Of a stretch of 64,000 nt of DNA, positions 9,568 to 18,390 are shown in pieces. Source of the DNA: Gloeocapsa sp. PCC 7428. Lineage in GTDB: Bacteria > Cyanobacteriota > Cyanobacteriia > Cyanobacteriales > Chroococcidiopsidaceae. The notes under the pieces are model-generated. The model was not told the origin of the DNA. It saw only the letters and a program-made list of their open reading frames with translations, and did no database searches. Every line of letters starts with the position of its first letter. Position 1 is the first letter of the stretch. Both the position numbers and the translations under genes were made by a program. The DNA lies in the NCBI RefSeq assembly GCF_000317555.1, contig NC_019746.1, forward strand, positions 62,001-126,000, given 5' to 3'.

Positions 9568-9750
9568 ATGAGTATAACAAATTTCAAGAGTAAGTGCTAC
9601 TCTTTGTTTAAATTGTCACCAACTTGTAGCACATTTCCCCAAGCAGGCTATCAATCTTTCCTAGATCTACTCACTTTCCTAGCTCAACAAATCGTTGCAC
9701 GATTCACAAGCATTGCGGCTATGTCTGAGTTTGAGGAGGTAGTGCTATGA
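9568..9750 (+). CDS. small ORF translationally coupled to rep-like gene
   Basis: 60 codons from an ATG, ending in an ATGA overlap with the next gene (9747-9750). The sequence (SFLDLLTFLAQQIVARFTSI) is moderately hydrophobic and matches no family I know. The next gene's ribosome site GAGGAGG lies inside its 3' end, so it could be a leader that couples translation. It may equally be chance. Confidence 0.35.
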   Translation: MSITNFKSKCYSLFKLSPTCSTFPQAGYQSFLDLLTFLAQQIVARFTSIAAMSEFEEVVL

Positions 9751-10904
9751 GCAAAACTGCTATCAAGGAAAAACGCGAGTTGCGCTTGTTCGTACCGAGT
9801 GACTTAGACGATTATGGATTAGACCCATTTGAGTTTCGTCTTTACGCGCGTATATGTCGTCGTGCTGGTAAGGATGGTGAAGCTAGTGAAAGTGTCCCAA
9901 ACATGGCTGCTGCTTGCCACATAACTGTCAACCGAGCAAGAAAAGTTTTACAACTATTAGAGCAAGCTGGATTGATCGAAAGTATTGAACGTCCAGGAAA
10001 CACTACGCTTCGCCGCCCAAGACCTCAATCTGAGTGGGTTCAACCCCAACGTTTGCAGGAATTGCGCTCATCGTTTACCTCTGCTAAAAATAATAGGGGT
10101 AACAAAAATAGTACCTCTCCTAAATTTGATAGTACCCTCCCACCAGAGTTGACACCCCTACCCCTATCAAATTTGACAGACGAAGGTATTCCCTCTGAAG
10201 GTATTCCCAATAAAGCAAGTTCTTTTCCTCCCCTAACCCCTCAACACGAACCAATCGGGGAGGGGTTAGAAAAAATGAAGCAAGTTGTTTTGCATAACGA
10301 AGCGCGATCGCTTTCAGAACACTTAACTCAGTTAGTGCAAAGCACACTGGTACCAATCTTTAGCTCCTTAGTTGAAGAAGCGAAAATGTTACTAGCGGAA
10401 GCAGTACAGTCAGCTTCTCCTAGAGTTTCTCGCTCAAAAGTTAGAAATGAAAGTTCTACAAGAATTGCAGACTGTCCATCACCCCGACTCACTCACGTTT
10501 TAGAAGAATTAGCGATCCTCGTTGATGAACCTGTTGAAAATTTGCAGGCTAATTCTAATCTGAGTGCTGCCGTAGAACAATATCCAGATAATGTTGAAGG
10601 TGCTTTGTTGTATTTCAAACAAGCGTTAGTGACTTGGAAGAATAGGCCAGGGCTAGGTTTGTTTATTTCTGCTGTAAGAAAAGGTTCAAAACCCAGTCCT
10701 ACTAAACCTGGAGGTGGATGGAAAGAGTGGGCAGATGAAGCAAAGCGGCGGTGTTTGATGGAGTATTCGCAATCATACAACGGAGACATTGCCATTTACT
10801 TCGTTAATGGAGCGCAACGATTGTGGAGTGAAGTGCGAAGTCTCTCTTGGTCGGAGATTGAAGCAATCGCTCAAACTAACTGTCTTGAGCCGAATGTAGC
10901 TTAG
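9747..10904 (+). CDS. plasmid replication-type winged-helix protein
   Basis: 385 aa. Residues 1-95 look like a winged-helix replication initiator or DnaD-like N terminus: DDYGLDPFEFRLYARICRRA, then MAAACHITVNRARKVLQLLE and AGLIESIERPG. A low-complexity, Ser/Pro-rich linker (about 115-165) and a helical middle follow. The C-terminal part (about 235-385) has HVLEELAILVDEPVENLQAN and LGLFISAVRKGSKPS. A strong GAGGAGG lies 7 nt before the ATG. Position downstream of iteron-like repeats and next to a ParB-like gene supports a role in plasmid replication. The family name is an inference from motif style, not a confirmed match. Confidence 0.55.
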   Translation: MSKTAIKEKRELRLFVPSDLDDYGLDPFEFRLYARICRRAGKDGEASESVPNMAAACHITVNRARKVLQLLEQAGLIESIERPGNTTLRRPRPQSEWVQPQRLQELRSSFTSAKNNRGNKNSTSPKFDSTLPPELTPLPLSNLTDEGIPSEGIPNKASSFPPLTPQHEPIGEGLEKMKQVVLHNEARSLSEHLTQLVQSTLVPIFSSLVEEAKMLLAEAVQSASPRVSRSKVRNESSTRIADCPSPRLTHVLEELAILVDEPVENLQANSNLSAAVEQYPDNVEGALLYFKQALVTWKNRPGLGLFISAVRKGSKPSPTKPGGGWKEWADEAKRRCLMEYSQSYNGDIAIYFVNGAQRLWSEVRSLSWSEIEAIAQTNCLEPNVA

Positions 10905-10940
10905 AGATTCAATCAAAAATAGATACACGCCTTAGCTATT

Positions 10941-12143
10941 ATGCCTAAAATTAAATCTAAATCCTGCGCCAATAGCAGTGCTGATACCTACGAAGCTCGT
11001 TTAGTTGCGGCACAAAGTTTAAGAAAAGGCGATCGCGTGCGACATCAACGAACAGGGGAACAAGGTAGGTTTCAAGAAATCAACTTAGGGTTTGCTTTAC
11101 CCGAAGTTTGGGTACATTTTGATAGCGATCGCGAGATTTATAAGACGTTATCTTGCAACCCACTTGAATTAGAAATCATTGGTAGCGAGTTCGAGCAGCA
11201 GCCAACAGCATTACCAGATACTTGCCATAAGGAAGCGATCGCTGAAGTCTCCCCTAATATAGTGCTAACTCGTGTTGAGGAGGCGAGTACGATGATTGAG
11301 TCGCCTTACAGAGGAGCGCATGCCGATGTACTAGAAGAACTTTCCGATTCGGAGGAACGAGAACGCTACCGTTTAGAATTTAAAGTTGATCGAGGTATTG
11401 CCCAAGCGTGGTTAGCATTAAAAGAATTGCGCGATCGCCGTTTATACCGCAGTACTCACAAAACTTTTGAAGAATATGCCAAAGAAAGGTTTGGATATAA
11501 CCGCGCCCATGCTTATCGGTTGATCGAAGCTGCTCAAGTTTTAGAGAATCTGTCTCCAAATTGGAGACAAAATGAACTACAGGATGAAATGTCTCCAATT
11601 TGGAGACAAAAATTCCCCAACTCTGAAAGTCAATGTCGGGAACTGGCTAAGCTACCACCGCATTTTCAACCGATTGCTTGGGAGAAGGTGCTAGAAGCTT
11701 CTGGAAACAAAGCTCCTACAGCCAAGTTGATTAAAGGCATCGTCGAGCAACTTCAAGAAAAACCTCTCCTTCAAGCTAGAGATTTTTGTACCTGTGGAGA
11801 TGTATTTACATTAGTGAAGCTAGAGGGATCGATGCGAAAATATAACGGTTATTGGGCGATCGTTTGTAGTATCAATACCTTTACAATAGCTGTTGATGTT
11901 CATGACACAACAATACTCGTGAAACCTGAAAATCTTCAACCAATCGATGAAGCTAACGTACGTCGTCAGCTACCACAAGTTCTTAAACGCATTCGACGAT
12001 TGCGGAATGTGGGTCTACTTGACCGAGGTGCATACAATGTTTTAGAAGATTTAGGTCGGCAAACGTACTTGACAGATATTGAAGAGAAATTGCTTTCCTG
12101 CTTGGAGGAATATTACAAGGTTAATTCTGAAGAGATACATTAA
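10941..12143 (+). CDS. ParB/KorB-like DNA-binding plasmid protein
   Basis: 400 aa, 36 nt after the rep-like gene. It has an SH3/KOW-like segment (about 28-90: KGDRVRHQRTGEQGRFQEIN, then PEVWVHFDSD). The central helical region matches a family of plasmid and phage DNA-binding proteins: FEEYAKERFGYNRAHAYRLI, then SQCRELAKLPP and PTAKLIKGIVEQL. A second barrel-like segment lies near 280-335 (GYWAIVCSINTFTIAVDV). Between the central motifs are two copies of SPxWRQ, encoded by twin DNA palindromes at 11551-11608. It probably takes part in plasmid maintenance; the exact role is unknown. Confidence 0.55.
   Translation: MPKIKSKSCANSSADTYEARLVAAQSLRKGDRVRHQRTGEQGRFQEINLGFALPEVWVHFDSDREIYKTLSCNPLELEIIGSEFEQQPTALPDTCHKEAIAEVSPNIVLTRVEEASTMIESPYRGAHADVLEELSDSEERERYRLEFKVDRGIAQAWLALKELRDRRLYRSTHKTFEEYAKERFGYNRAHAYRLIEAAQVLENLSPNWRQNELQDEMSPIWRQKFPNSESQCRELAKLPPHFQPIAWEKVLEASGNKAPTAKLIKGIVEQLQEKPLLQARDFCTCGDVFTLVKLEGSMRKYNGYWAIVCSINTFTIAVDVHDTTILVKPENLQPIDEANVRRQLPQVLKRIRRLRNVGLLDRGAYNVLEDLGRQTYLTDIEEKLLSCLEEYYKVNSEEIH
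11551..11608. repeat. twin 19-bp palindromes inside a coding region
   Basis: TGTCTCCAAATTGGAGACA (11551-11569) and TGTCTCCAATTTGGAGACA (11590-11608) are each perfect palindromes around one central base. They repeat directly 39 bases apart, in frame, giving SPNWRQ and SPIWRQ in the protein. Confidence 0.85.
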
Positions 12144-12280
12144 CACTCACTACGGTAATTTAGATAGTGACAAACGATTGACTTAACCGAAATACAATAC
12201 CATAAGGCTTTTTCAGTAAATCTATATTTTTTTAGGTCAAGGGTAAATAATTTTTTACATAAAATGTATTTTTAACCTAA

Positions 12281-12430
12281 TTAAAACTTTGTTGCACTTA
12301 AATCTTCGAGCATCTCAGCTTGTTGCTGTAATTCACGATAGAAAATTTGAAAGTAAGTTGCTATTCGTTCTTTCTTCTAATCATCACTTAGTTGTGAAAG
12401 AAAGTCTTGTTGGAGATCTATAGACAGCAT
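12281..12430 (-). pseudogene. small gene remnant with in-frame TAG
   Basis: From an ATG at 12430 the minus strand reads MLSIDLQQDFLSQLSDD, then TAG (12377-12379), then KKERIATYFQIFYRELQQQA and EMLEDLSATKF to a TAA at 12281. The frame is also open upstream to the IS982 boundary (ALHLL), so the insertion probably split a longer gene. The rest of 12144-12447 holds nothing else I can name. I do not recognise the protein. Confidence 0.4.
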
Positions 12431-12447
12431 AAGCAAATGTAGAGCTA

Positions 12448-13386
12448 ACTTGAGTTCGGGTTAAGCCAGGAGCAGCAGATTGTGATCGAGCACAATTGAT
12501 GGCTTGTTCGGTTAATGGCAGTAAGCAATCAAGCCGCCCAAAATGTTGACGAAGCAATTGTCCGGAGAGCGGTGGCGTGAATGCTCAATCTGGGAGATGA
12601 TGGAACGCTTGCGAAGCAGCAGCCGCTCATTGAGCGGCTGCTGCTTCATGTTGTGTTTGAGCTTGGTGATGAGTTGAATGCCTGCGGTTTTGAGTAGCTG
12701 TTTTGCCAGCTTTTGAGACACATAACCTTTATCTGCGAAGACTTTGCCAACCAACTGTTGCAGTAACTTTGGCACGGGAGTCCGGTCATCGGTGTTGCCC
12801 AGAGTGAGCATAATGTTGAGTAATTCGCCTTGGTCATTGACCACCAGATGCAACTTGAAGCCAAAGAACCAATCGAGCGAGGTTCTGCCGCGTGCGGCAA
12901 CGGTCTCAAAGACTTTATTGCGCTCGATGCGACGTTTGTGGCAGACGCGCAGCGAGGTGGAACCCATAAAACTGATGCCGCTGCACCTGCCAAAACACGA
13001 CCGCAAATAGGCGCACATTGGGACGAGCGTCCGTGGTATCCATTCGATGAAGCGTTGATAGCTCCTCAATCCTGGAAACGCACTTGCCCACTCGCTCTGA
13101 ACCTTCTGGTTATAGTACGCTTTGAAGTTGCGGTAACACGACTGTAAATCGCAATCAATATCGTCAAGATTTCGCTCAAACTCAACCTCCGAGGTCATTG
13201 ACGCATCTGGAGTCCAACGCCCAACAGTTGCTGCTTCCATGCGACTCAAAGCTTTGACAAAAATCATCAACTGAGCAAAACAGGTCTTCTAGATTAGACA
13301 TGAGGGCAAACTAGGCAGAGATTTTAGCATTTTCAGCCTATCGAGTTTGCCCCTTTCTTGTCTCAATCCTTATCCTGAACTCAGGT
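12448..13386 (-). mobile_element. IS982-family insertion sequence, 939 bp
   Basis: Terminal inverted repeats are ACTTGAGTTCGGGTTAAG at 12448-12465 and the complement of ACCTGAGTTCAGGATAAG at 13369-13386, matching at 15 of 18 positions. The transposase lies between them on the minus strand. No target-site duplication is visible. Confidence 0.85.
12512..13270 (-). pseudogene. IS982-family transposase, active site lost
   Basis: DDE transposase: SYQRFIEWIPRTLVPMCAYL, LDWFFGFKLHLVVNDQGELL, LVGKVFADKGYVSQKLAKQL and QIEHSRHRSP are standard IS982 motifs. The first catalytic Asp of the family motif MDSTSL is Gly here (MGSTSL; codon GGT). Compared with the usual spacing, residues are missing between KRSIIS and QIEHSRHRSP. 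The open frame is full length, but the enzyme should be inactive. Confidence 0.85.
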
Positions 13387-13571
13387 CACCTTAGTCTTGC
13401 ACTTAGTCGATGTCATAACAAACTCATTGAAGATAAAACAGTTTCGGTTCGTGAGGATAATTCAGCTATTGACTTTGATATTGAAGAAAAGATTGATTTT
13501 GAATCGGAGGACTTATCATGAATAACACACTCAAAGAAATTGCAGCAAAGCATAGTGTGCAGAGGAGATAA
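13387..13571 (+). pseudogene. tail of one small gene and head of an overlapping second
   Basis: Right of the IS982 end an open frame runs to a TGA at 13519-13521, rich in acidic residues near its end (KLIEDKTVSVREDNSAIDFD, then IEEKIDFESEDLS). Its stop overlaps an ATG (ATGA, 13518-13521) that begins MNNTLKEIAAKHSVQRR and stops at 13571. The arrangement resembles a toxin-antitoxin or small operon whose first gene was cut by the IS and whose second is truncated. Confidence 0.4.
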
Positions 13572-13589
13572 TTCTAGAGATTTTATCAG

Positions 13590-14180
13590 GAATGAAACTC
13601 AAAGATTCTCAAAGGTATAGCAAGTCTCAACTAGAAGGTTTTGAGAAAGTTTGCAAAACGCCCCTCGACCTGCGGGATGCGGCGGCGATCGCATTGTTGC
13701 GAATTATTGGTGGCATGCGACGGCAGGAGCTAGCGCATCTGACGCTTGCCGATCTAAGACCTACTTAGTGATTCCCTTGTCGTCCGGCGCGGTAAAGGAG
13801 GGAAAAGGCGCGTCGTTTATCTGAGTGAGGAGGCACTGGCGATCTTGAGAGAGTGGCTGGCATTCAGGGGGAACTCTCCAAGGGCATTAATTTGCCTAGT
13901 CAACAAGGGTGGTAAAGTCGAACTGCGACATTTTGCTCCTGATGGAGATGGCATCTACAAGCTAGTACCAGAGCGGGCAACCAGAGCAGGAGTCGAGCAA
14001 TTTTTCCCCCATGATTTTCGCCGCACCTTTTGCTCGGACTTGTTTGACACCAATACCGACCTGTTCTCGGTACAGTAACTGGCGAGTCACGCCTCTCCAG
14101 CTACAACTGCCAAGTACGACCGACGCTCTGAGGCGGCGAAGCGTAACGCCGTGCGATCGCTGAAGTTGAAAAAGAGCTAA
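13590..14180 (+). pseudogene. tyrosine recombinase remnant
   Basis: Catalytic half of a phage-type integrase. DLRDAAAIALLRIIGGMRRQ (first Arg motif) ends at a TAG after a frame change near 13760. The next frame carries RRGKGGKRRVVYLSEEALAI, FFPHDFRRTFCSDLF (HxxR) and FSVQ, then a TAA where the intact paralogue at 19922-20893 has Lys, then LASHASPATTAKYDRR. The N-terminal domain is absent. It is a decayed relative of the intact recombinase 6 kb away. Confidence 0.85.
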
Positions 14181-14295
14181 ACAGTCTACCCATAATGTTT
14201 TCGGCAAAGTTTTATCAATGCCATTGTACCGGAGCAAGCCAATAATCGCGAGGAATCATCTCAAGGCGCGGAAACAACAAAAATGCACCTAAAAG

Positions 14296-15074
14296 GGTAG
14301 TCCTAAAGAAGTAAGGATAAGGTAAGTCTTTCTATTACCAAGCCATGTTAGAAACCCCGATTACTTGTCCATGCTGCCACTCTAATCGTATTGTCAAGAA
14401 CGGATTCATCCACAATGGCAACCAAAATTTCAAATGCAAAGACTACTAAGCGCCAATTTGTACAAAACTCAACAAAAAAGGTCATTGGGCAGGAAACCAG
14501 AGATTTGATCGACAAGTTGTTGTTAGAGAAGCTGTCATTGGCAGAAATTGCCAGAGTTACAAGGGAAACTATCGCAGTGGTTGCAGACATACGTGAATGC
14601 TAAGTACTCGTCCGTGCCAAAAACAGTAGAAGCGTGGCCTAAAAAAAGGGGCAGCTAACAATACAATGTGACGAGATGTGGTCATTTGTAGGCAATAAGA
14701 AGAACAAACAGTGGATTTGGTTAGCCTTAGATGTGAATACACGAGAAATCGTTAGTGTCTACGTTGGTAAACGTAGTCGTGAAGGCGCACAAGGCTTATG
14801 AAAATCGTGCCTGGGGTATATCGGCAGTGTGCTGTGTGCTACACAGACTTTTGGGAAGCATATGAGCAAGTCATTCCCAAATCTAGACATCGAGCAGTTG
14901 GTAAAAGCAGTGGTAGAACCAATTTAATTGAGTGGTTTAACTGCACTTTACGCCAAAGGGTTGCGCGTTTAGTTCGAGATACCTTGTCCTTCTCAAAGAA
15001 GCTAGATAACCATATCGGAGCTATTTGGTATTTCGTACATGACTATAATCTATCCTTACTTCTTTAGGTCTACC
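14296..15074 (+). mobile_element. IS1-family insertion sequence, 779 bp
   Basis: Terminal inverted repeats of 24 bp (14296-14319 and 15051-15074) share CCTAAAGAAGTAAGGATA and the outer GGTAG, with one mismatch. It enclosed the end of parB: the chimeric parB tail reads into the right terminus. No target duplication is visible. Confidence 0.88.
14345..15067 (+). pseudogene. IS1-family transposase, multiply broken
   Basis: ATG at 14345 starts MLETPITCPCCHSNRIVKNG, then a Cys/His zinc-binding N terminus. The sequence continues in other frames as KKVIGQETRDLIDKLLLEKL, QCDEMWSFVGNKKNKQWIWL and VCYTDFWEAYEQVIPKSRHR, to FSKKLDNHIGAIWYFVHDYN. At least three frame changes or stops separate the pieces, so the transposase is dead. 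Confidence 0.85.
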
Positions 15075-15779
15075 GTAATTAATTCCTCTAATTGCTGCTT
15101 CAATCTTCCGCAGTGCCTTGAGTTTCGAGAAATTAGGAACTGAGTCCCTAGTATTTTTGTACTGATCGGTTTGTTGCTTAGCAAGAACCCTGCGACCAAA
15201 TCGAGCAGATACGCCAATCGCTACTGCTAGAGCGGAACCCAGCGCTGTCTCTCCTTCCTTGGGACGACCAGGAATATCTCGATAATTAAGCGATCGCAGC
15301 CGCTCTGCTAATTGCTCGATTTGGTCGCGCAAATAATTGACTCGCTTCTCGTTCTCTGCTAACTCTACCTGAAGCGATCGCTCTGGTTCTGCCTCGGCAT
15401 CAAACGGCATAACTCGTACAGCTATGATGTCGTCAGGAAATTGCTGCTGATAAAGTTCTAAGTTAGTTTCCTTGAGTAGTTGAATTGCTGCTAGCCGATG
15501 TCCGCCAGCTAGTAGAACGCCTTTTTGATCTACCACTAGTAGTTCAATTAATCCCAAAGCCCCAATAGATTCTGCTAAATCTTCAACATGGGAGTCGCGT
15601 AACGGACGGGTATCTTCTGCTCTGGGGTAGATTCGAGATAAAGGTAAATTGATTCGTTGAATGCGATCGGCTTCAGACTGCGAAGCTGCTGCTTGGTCTT
15701 GTTCGTGAATCGCGTTAGCCACAATCGTTGCTTGCTCAAGCACCGATGCACTATCAGCGCGTTTTCTTGGTCTAGCCAT
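15021..15779 (-). CDS. parB: ParB-like partition protein, 3' end replaced by IS1
   Basis: Plasmid partition protein that binds centromere sites and stimulates ParA. The ParB/Spo0J N-terminal domain spans about residues 43-120 (LPLSRIYPRAEDTRPLRDSH, then ESIGALGLIELLVVD and LAGGHRLAAIQLLKE, the GxHR box). A helical linker (YLRDQIEQLAERLRSLNYRD) and a basic region follow. The last 18 or so codons (PKEVRIDYSHVRNTK and just before) lie inside the IS1 terminus, so the native end is lost. It begins 15 nt after parA in the same direction. The core may still fold, but the dimerisation end is probably altered. Confidence 0.8.
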   Translation of the reverse strand: MARPRKRADSASVLEQATIVANAIHEQDQAAASQSEADRIQRINLPLSRIYPRAEDTRPLRDSHVEDLAESIGALGLIELLVVDQKGVLLAGGHRLAAIQLLKETNLELYQQQFPDDIIAVRVMPFDAEAEPERSLQVELAENEKRVNYLRDQIEQLAERLRSLNYRDIPGRPKEGETALGSALAVAIGVSARFGRRVLAKQQTDQYKNTRDSVPNFSKLKALRKIEAAIRGINYGRPKEVRIDYSHVRNTK

Positions 15780-15794
15780 TTAACACCCACTCTG

Positions 15795-16496
15795 CTACAA
15801 CTTGTATAAATCCTTCGCCCCTTTGGAGTTAGGGTCGTACTGCATCAGCGGCATCCTTTCAGCACCAGCCCATGCCAAAGCCGCATCTTGGCGAATAGTC
15901 AGCCGTTTAAGCGACGGATAAGTTTTGGCTAATTGCTGATCTAACGCCTGATCCATCGAACGGCGCAAGTCAATCTTGCTCAGTACTAGCGGCCATCGCG
16001 AGGCTCCCTTGCGTCCCTTTTCTGCCGCAAACTCAACTCATTTAGCACCCTACCAGCACCAACAACCGCAAGTGGATGAGCGTCAGTACAAACCAGTGCT
16101 ACGTCAGCAGCAACTAAGCCTAAACGTTCTAGGTATTCAACACCAGGAGGGCAATCAAAAATCAATATGTCGTAGTCTAACGATGCAACTGCATCTGCCA
16201 AGTCTTCTGGGTCTGATGCTTGAATATTGTGTCCTGTTAGCTTTGGTCCTCCTGGTAAATATGTATAGCCCCGATGCTGCTTCTAACGGTGTTGGGAAAA
16301 TTCTAGACAATAGCTCAGCCGTACCTGTGGCAGTTGGGTCAGTCCCCAGTACATATCCTGCTTTAGATTGTGGATCTAAATCTACTACAAGAACGCGATG
16401 CCCTAAGTGAGCGAATACAGATGCCAAACCACAAGCAACTGTAGTCTTTCCTACACCTCCCTTTCTAGCTGCTACCGCGATTCGACACTGAGCTAT
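15795..16496 (-). pseudogene. parA: ParA ATPase with two frameshifts
   Basis: Walker-type partition ATPase. The deviant Walker A ARKGGVGKTTVACG is followed by HRVLVVDLDPQSKAGYVLGT. A one-base shift near 16256-16262 moves to the frame with LPGGPKLTGHNIQASDPEDL, LDYDILIFDCPPG (Walker B) and DVALVCTDAHPLAVVGAGRV. A second shift near 15994-16000 leads to WPLVLSKIDLRRSMDQALDQ and finally YDPNSKGAKDLYKL, ending at 15795. No ATG, GTG or TTG lies in frame before Walker A; an ATA at 16494-16496 sits where a start is expected. The partition pair parA-parB is therefore non-functional here. Confidence 0.85.
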
Positions 16497-16796
16497 GTGC
16501 GATTGTACATCACTTTATAATCTCTTTTGCCTGCCAGCATACCATTCCGTTTTGTTATTTATACTTAATTTTTTTTAAGAGGGTGGTTGCTAATGCTGTG
16601 CGATCGCTTGACCAACGCAATCATTTCTCTCAAAAGCTTGGCACAATGCAGCGTCAGTACTTTCTAGAGTCTGATGTATGTGGTTGCGCTACGGTGTTGA
16701 TGCAAACAACGTTCTAGTGGATATAGAAGATGTTCCAAGCGGCAAAACTTAACTAAAGAGAATCACTTCGCGCATACTGAGGAATCCTGCCAGTTC

Positions 16797-17531
16797 ATGG
16801 TAGTCAGTAAACATCGCGAACTACCAACGCTACCTCTGTATGACAGCTTTAATATCCGTTTATCTGGGGAAGAGCTAGAGAAATTAAAAGTTTTTTGGCG
16901 AGAGTACGGAATCAAAAAGTGTAATATTCCGCACTTCTCAGTTCCTAAGCAATTCATCTGGCACGGTTTATTACAAATAGCACAATCATCTGCCCTAGAG
17001 TATCAATTTACTCATCTAGGGCAAATTACAGTAGCCGCACTTCCTCTAGAACTATTTAATTATGTACAAGAACCGCTGCTACTAGAAAAGCTGTATAAAT
17101 TCAAGCAAAAAGCTGAACTCGCGTCTAATTCCAGCTTATTCTTTCCCGAACGCCTTGTAGATTACAAAATCTACTGCACCCAGTTCCAGAAAATTCTTCG
17201 ACAGACTCTGTACTACTTACAAATCGAAGCAGATGGCGTTACGTTGCATAAAATTGGAGTCACCCAGCGTTCAATAGAACAACGATTAGTAGAAATACAG
17301 CGCGACTTAAAGCAGCACTTTAAATCCGTAGTAATTGAAGTTCTTGGTACTTGGCAGCATCGTGGAAATGTAGAAAAGTACTTCAAATATCTCTACAAAG
17401 CCTTCAATTACCCAATTGGCAGCCTCACTGAGTATTACAAGTTTATTAATGATGATGCGACAGCAGTATTCCAAGATTTAGAGCAGATGAAGCCCAAGGT
17501 GTTGTCTAAAGTTGAAGTAAGTCTCCTGTAA
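16797..17531 (+). CDS. GIY-YIG/T5orf172-like protein
   Basis: 244 aa. The C-terminal half resembles T5orf172-type GIY-YIG nuclease folds: LHKIGVTQRSIEQRLVEIQR, an acidic/basic core, then RGNVEKYFKYLYKAFNYPIG. The N-terminal half (about 1-130) is not recognised. The upstream 300 bases (16497-16796) hold HIP1 sites and the parA promoter side but no gene. Function is unknown; a DNA-nicking role is only suggested by fold. Confidence 0.55.
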   Translation: MVVSKHRELPTLPLYDSFNIRLSGEELEKLKVFWREYGIKKCNIPHFSVPKQFIWHGLLQIAQSSALEYQFTHLGQITVAALPLELFNYVQEPLLLEKLYKFKQKAELASNSSLFFPERLVDYKIYCTQFQKILRQTLYYLQIEADGVTLHKIGVTQRSIEQRLVEIQRDLKQHFKSVVIEVLGTWQHRGNVEKYFKYLYKAFNYPIGSLTEYYKFINDDATAVFQDLEQMKPKVLSKVEVSLL

Positions 17532-18390
17532 AAGCGAACTTAGCCAAGATAGAGTAGACAGAATGCAAACAAAGTGCGATCGCCTTCGTCGGTAGTGCGC
17601 GAAGTGCAATCGCTAAACTACATTTGAGAGAACCAAAGTTTTATATGCAACGTAGATATGCATGGTCAGGTCAAATAGCTTTTTTAGATGAAATTTCAAC
17701 AATACGCAGTAGTTCATTGTAGCTTGATCAATTGGGATTGAACTGTATTTTACAAGCACAATTGAAGCATCAGTTTTTCCGAAAACAGCAATTTGATAGG
17801 CACAAAATAGCCGTAATTCTTATGGTTACTTCTTTTATTCTTTATAATAACAGCTACACAAACAAAGTAAAAGAGAGTTGAAGGTATAAATATGAAAGCA
17901 GAACATTCATAAGAGTTGACTCAGTTTTAAGCTAATTCAAAGGAGCATAAGAAGAAATTTTCAAGTAAATTAATAATTAGCTAGTATCAAAGGAGTAAAA
18001 AGAAATTAAAGAAAAATCGAAATTAATCAGCAATTAGAAGAGTCGCTTAATAGTGAATAAATTTAGACTGCTTGATTTGGTAATACTTCTGTAGAAAAAT
18101 TTACGTTCGCCTGCCTACTAAGAATTTGATACTGAGGTGGTCAATATACTATTCAGCATAATTTAAACTATTAAGCCAACTGCTTATTATGAAAATGCTG
18201 TATTAATTGCTAGGTTCTTAAAAGATTTGATCAAAAGGTAGCTAAAAGTATCGGTATAGTTCTTATTGAATAATCAAGAAGAATTGTAAAAAAAATAGAA
18301 CTTTGCAAATTCATAACACATTGTCAACACTCTTAAAAGTAAGTAAAAATCAACAAACTGTATATTTTGTAGAAACTTGGAGATGATAGA
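17532..18390. other. AT-rich stretch without genes
   Basis: About 860 AT-rich bases before the GTPase pair. Two similar strings, TCAAAGGAGCATAAG near 17937 and TCAAAGGAGTAAAAAG near 17987, look like ribosome sites, but no sustained frame follows either. A GGAG at 18379-18382 serves the GTPase start. Confidence 0.35.

Noticed and set aside
8207-12240. TTTAGGTCAA repeats as parS or iterons
   Set aside because: Only three copies, widely spaced, not palindromic; no link to a binding protein.
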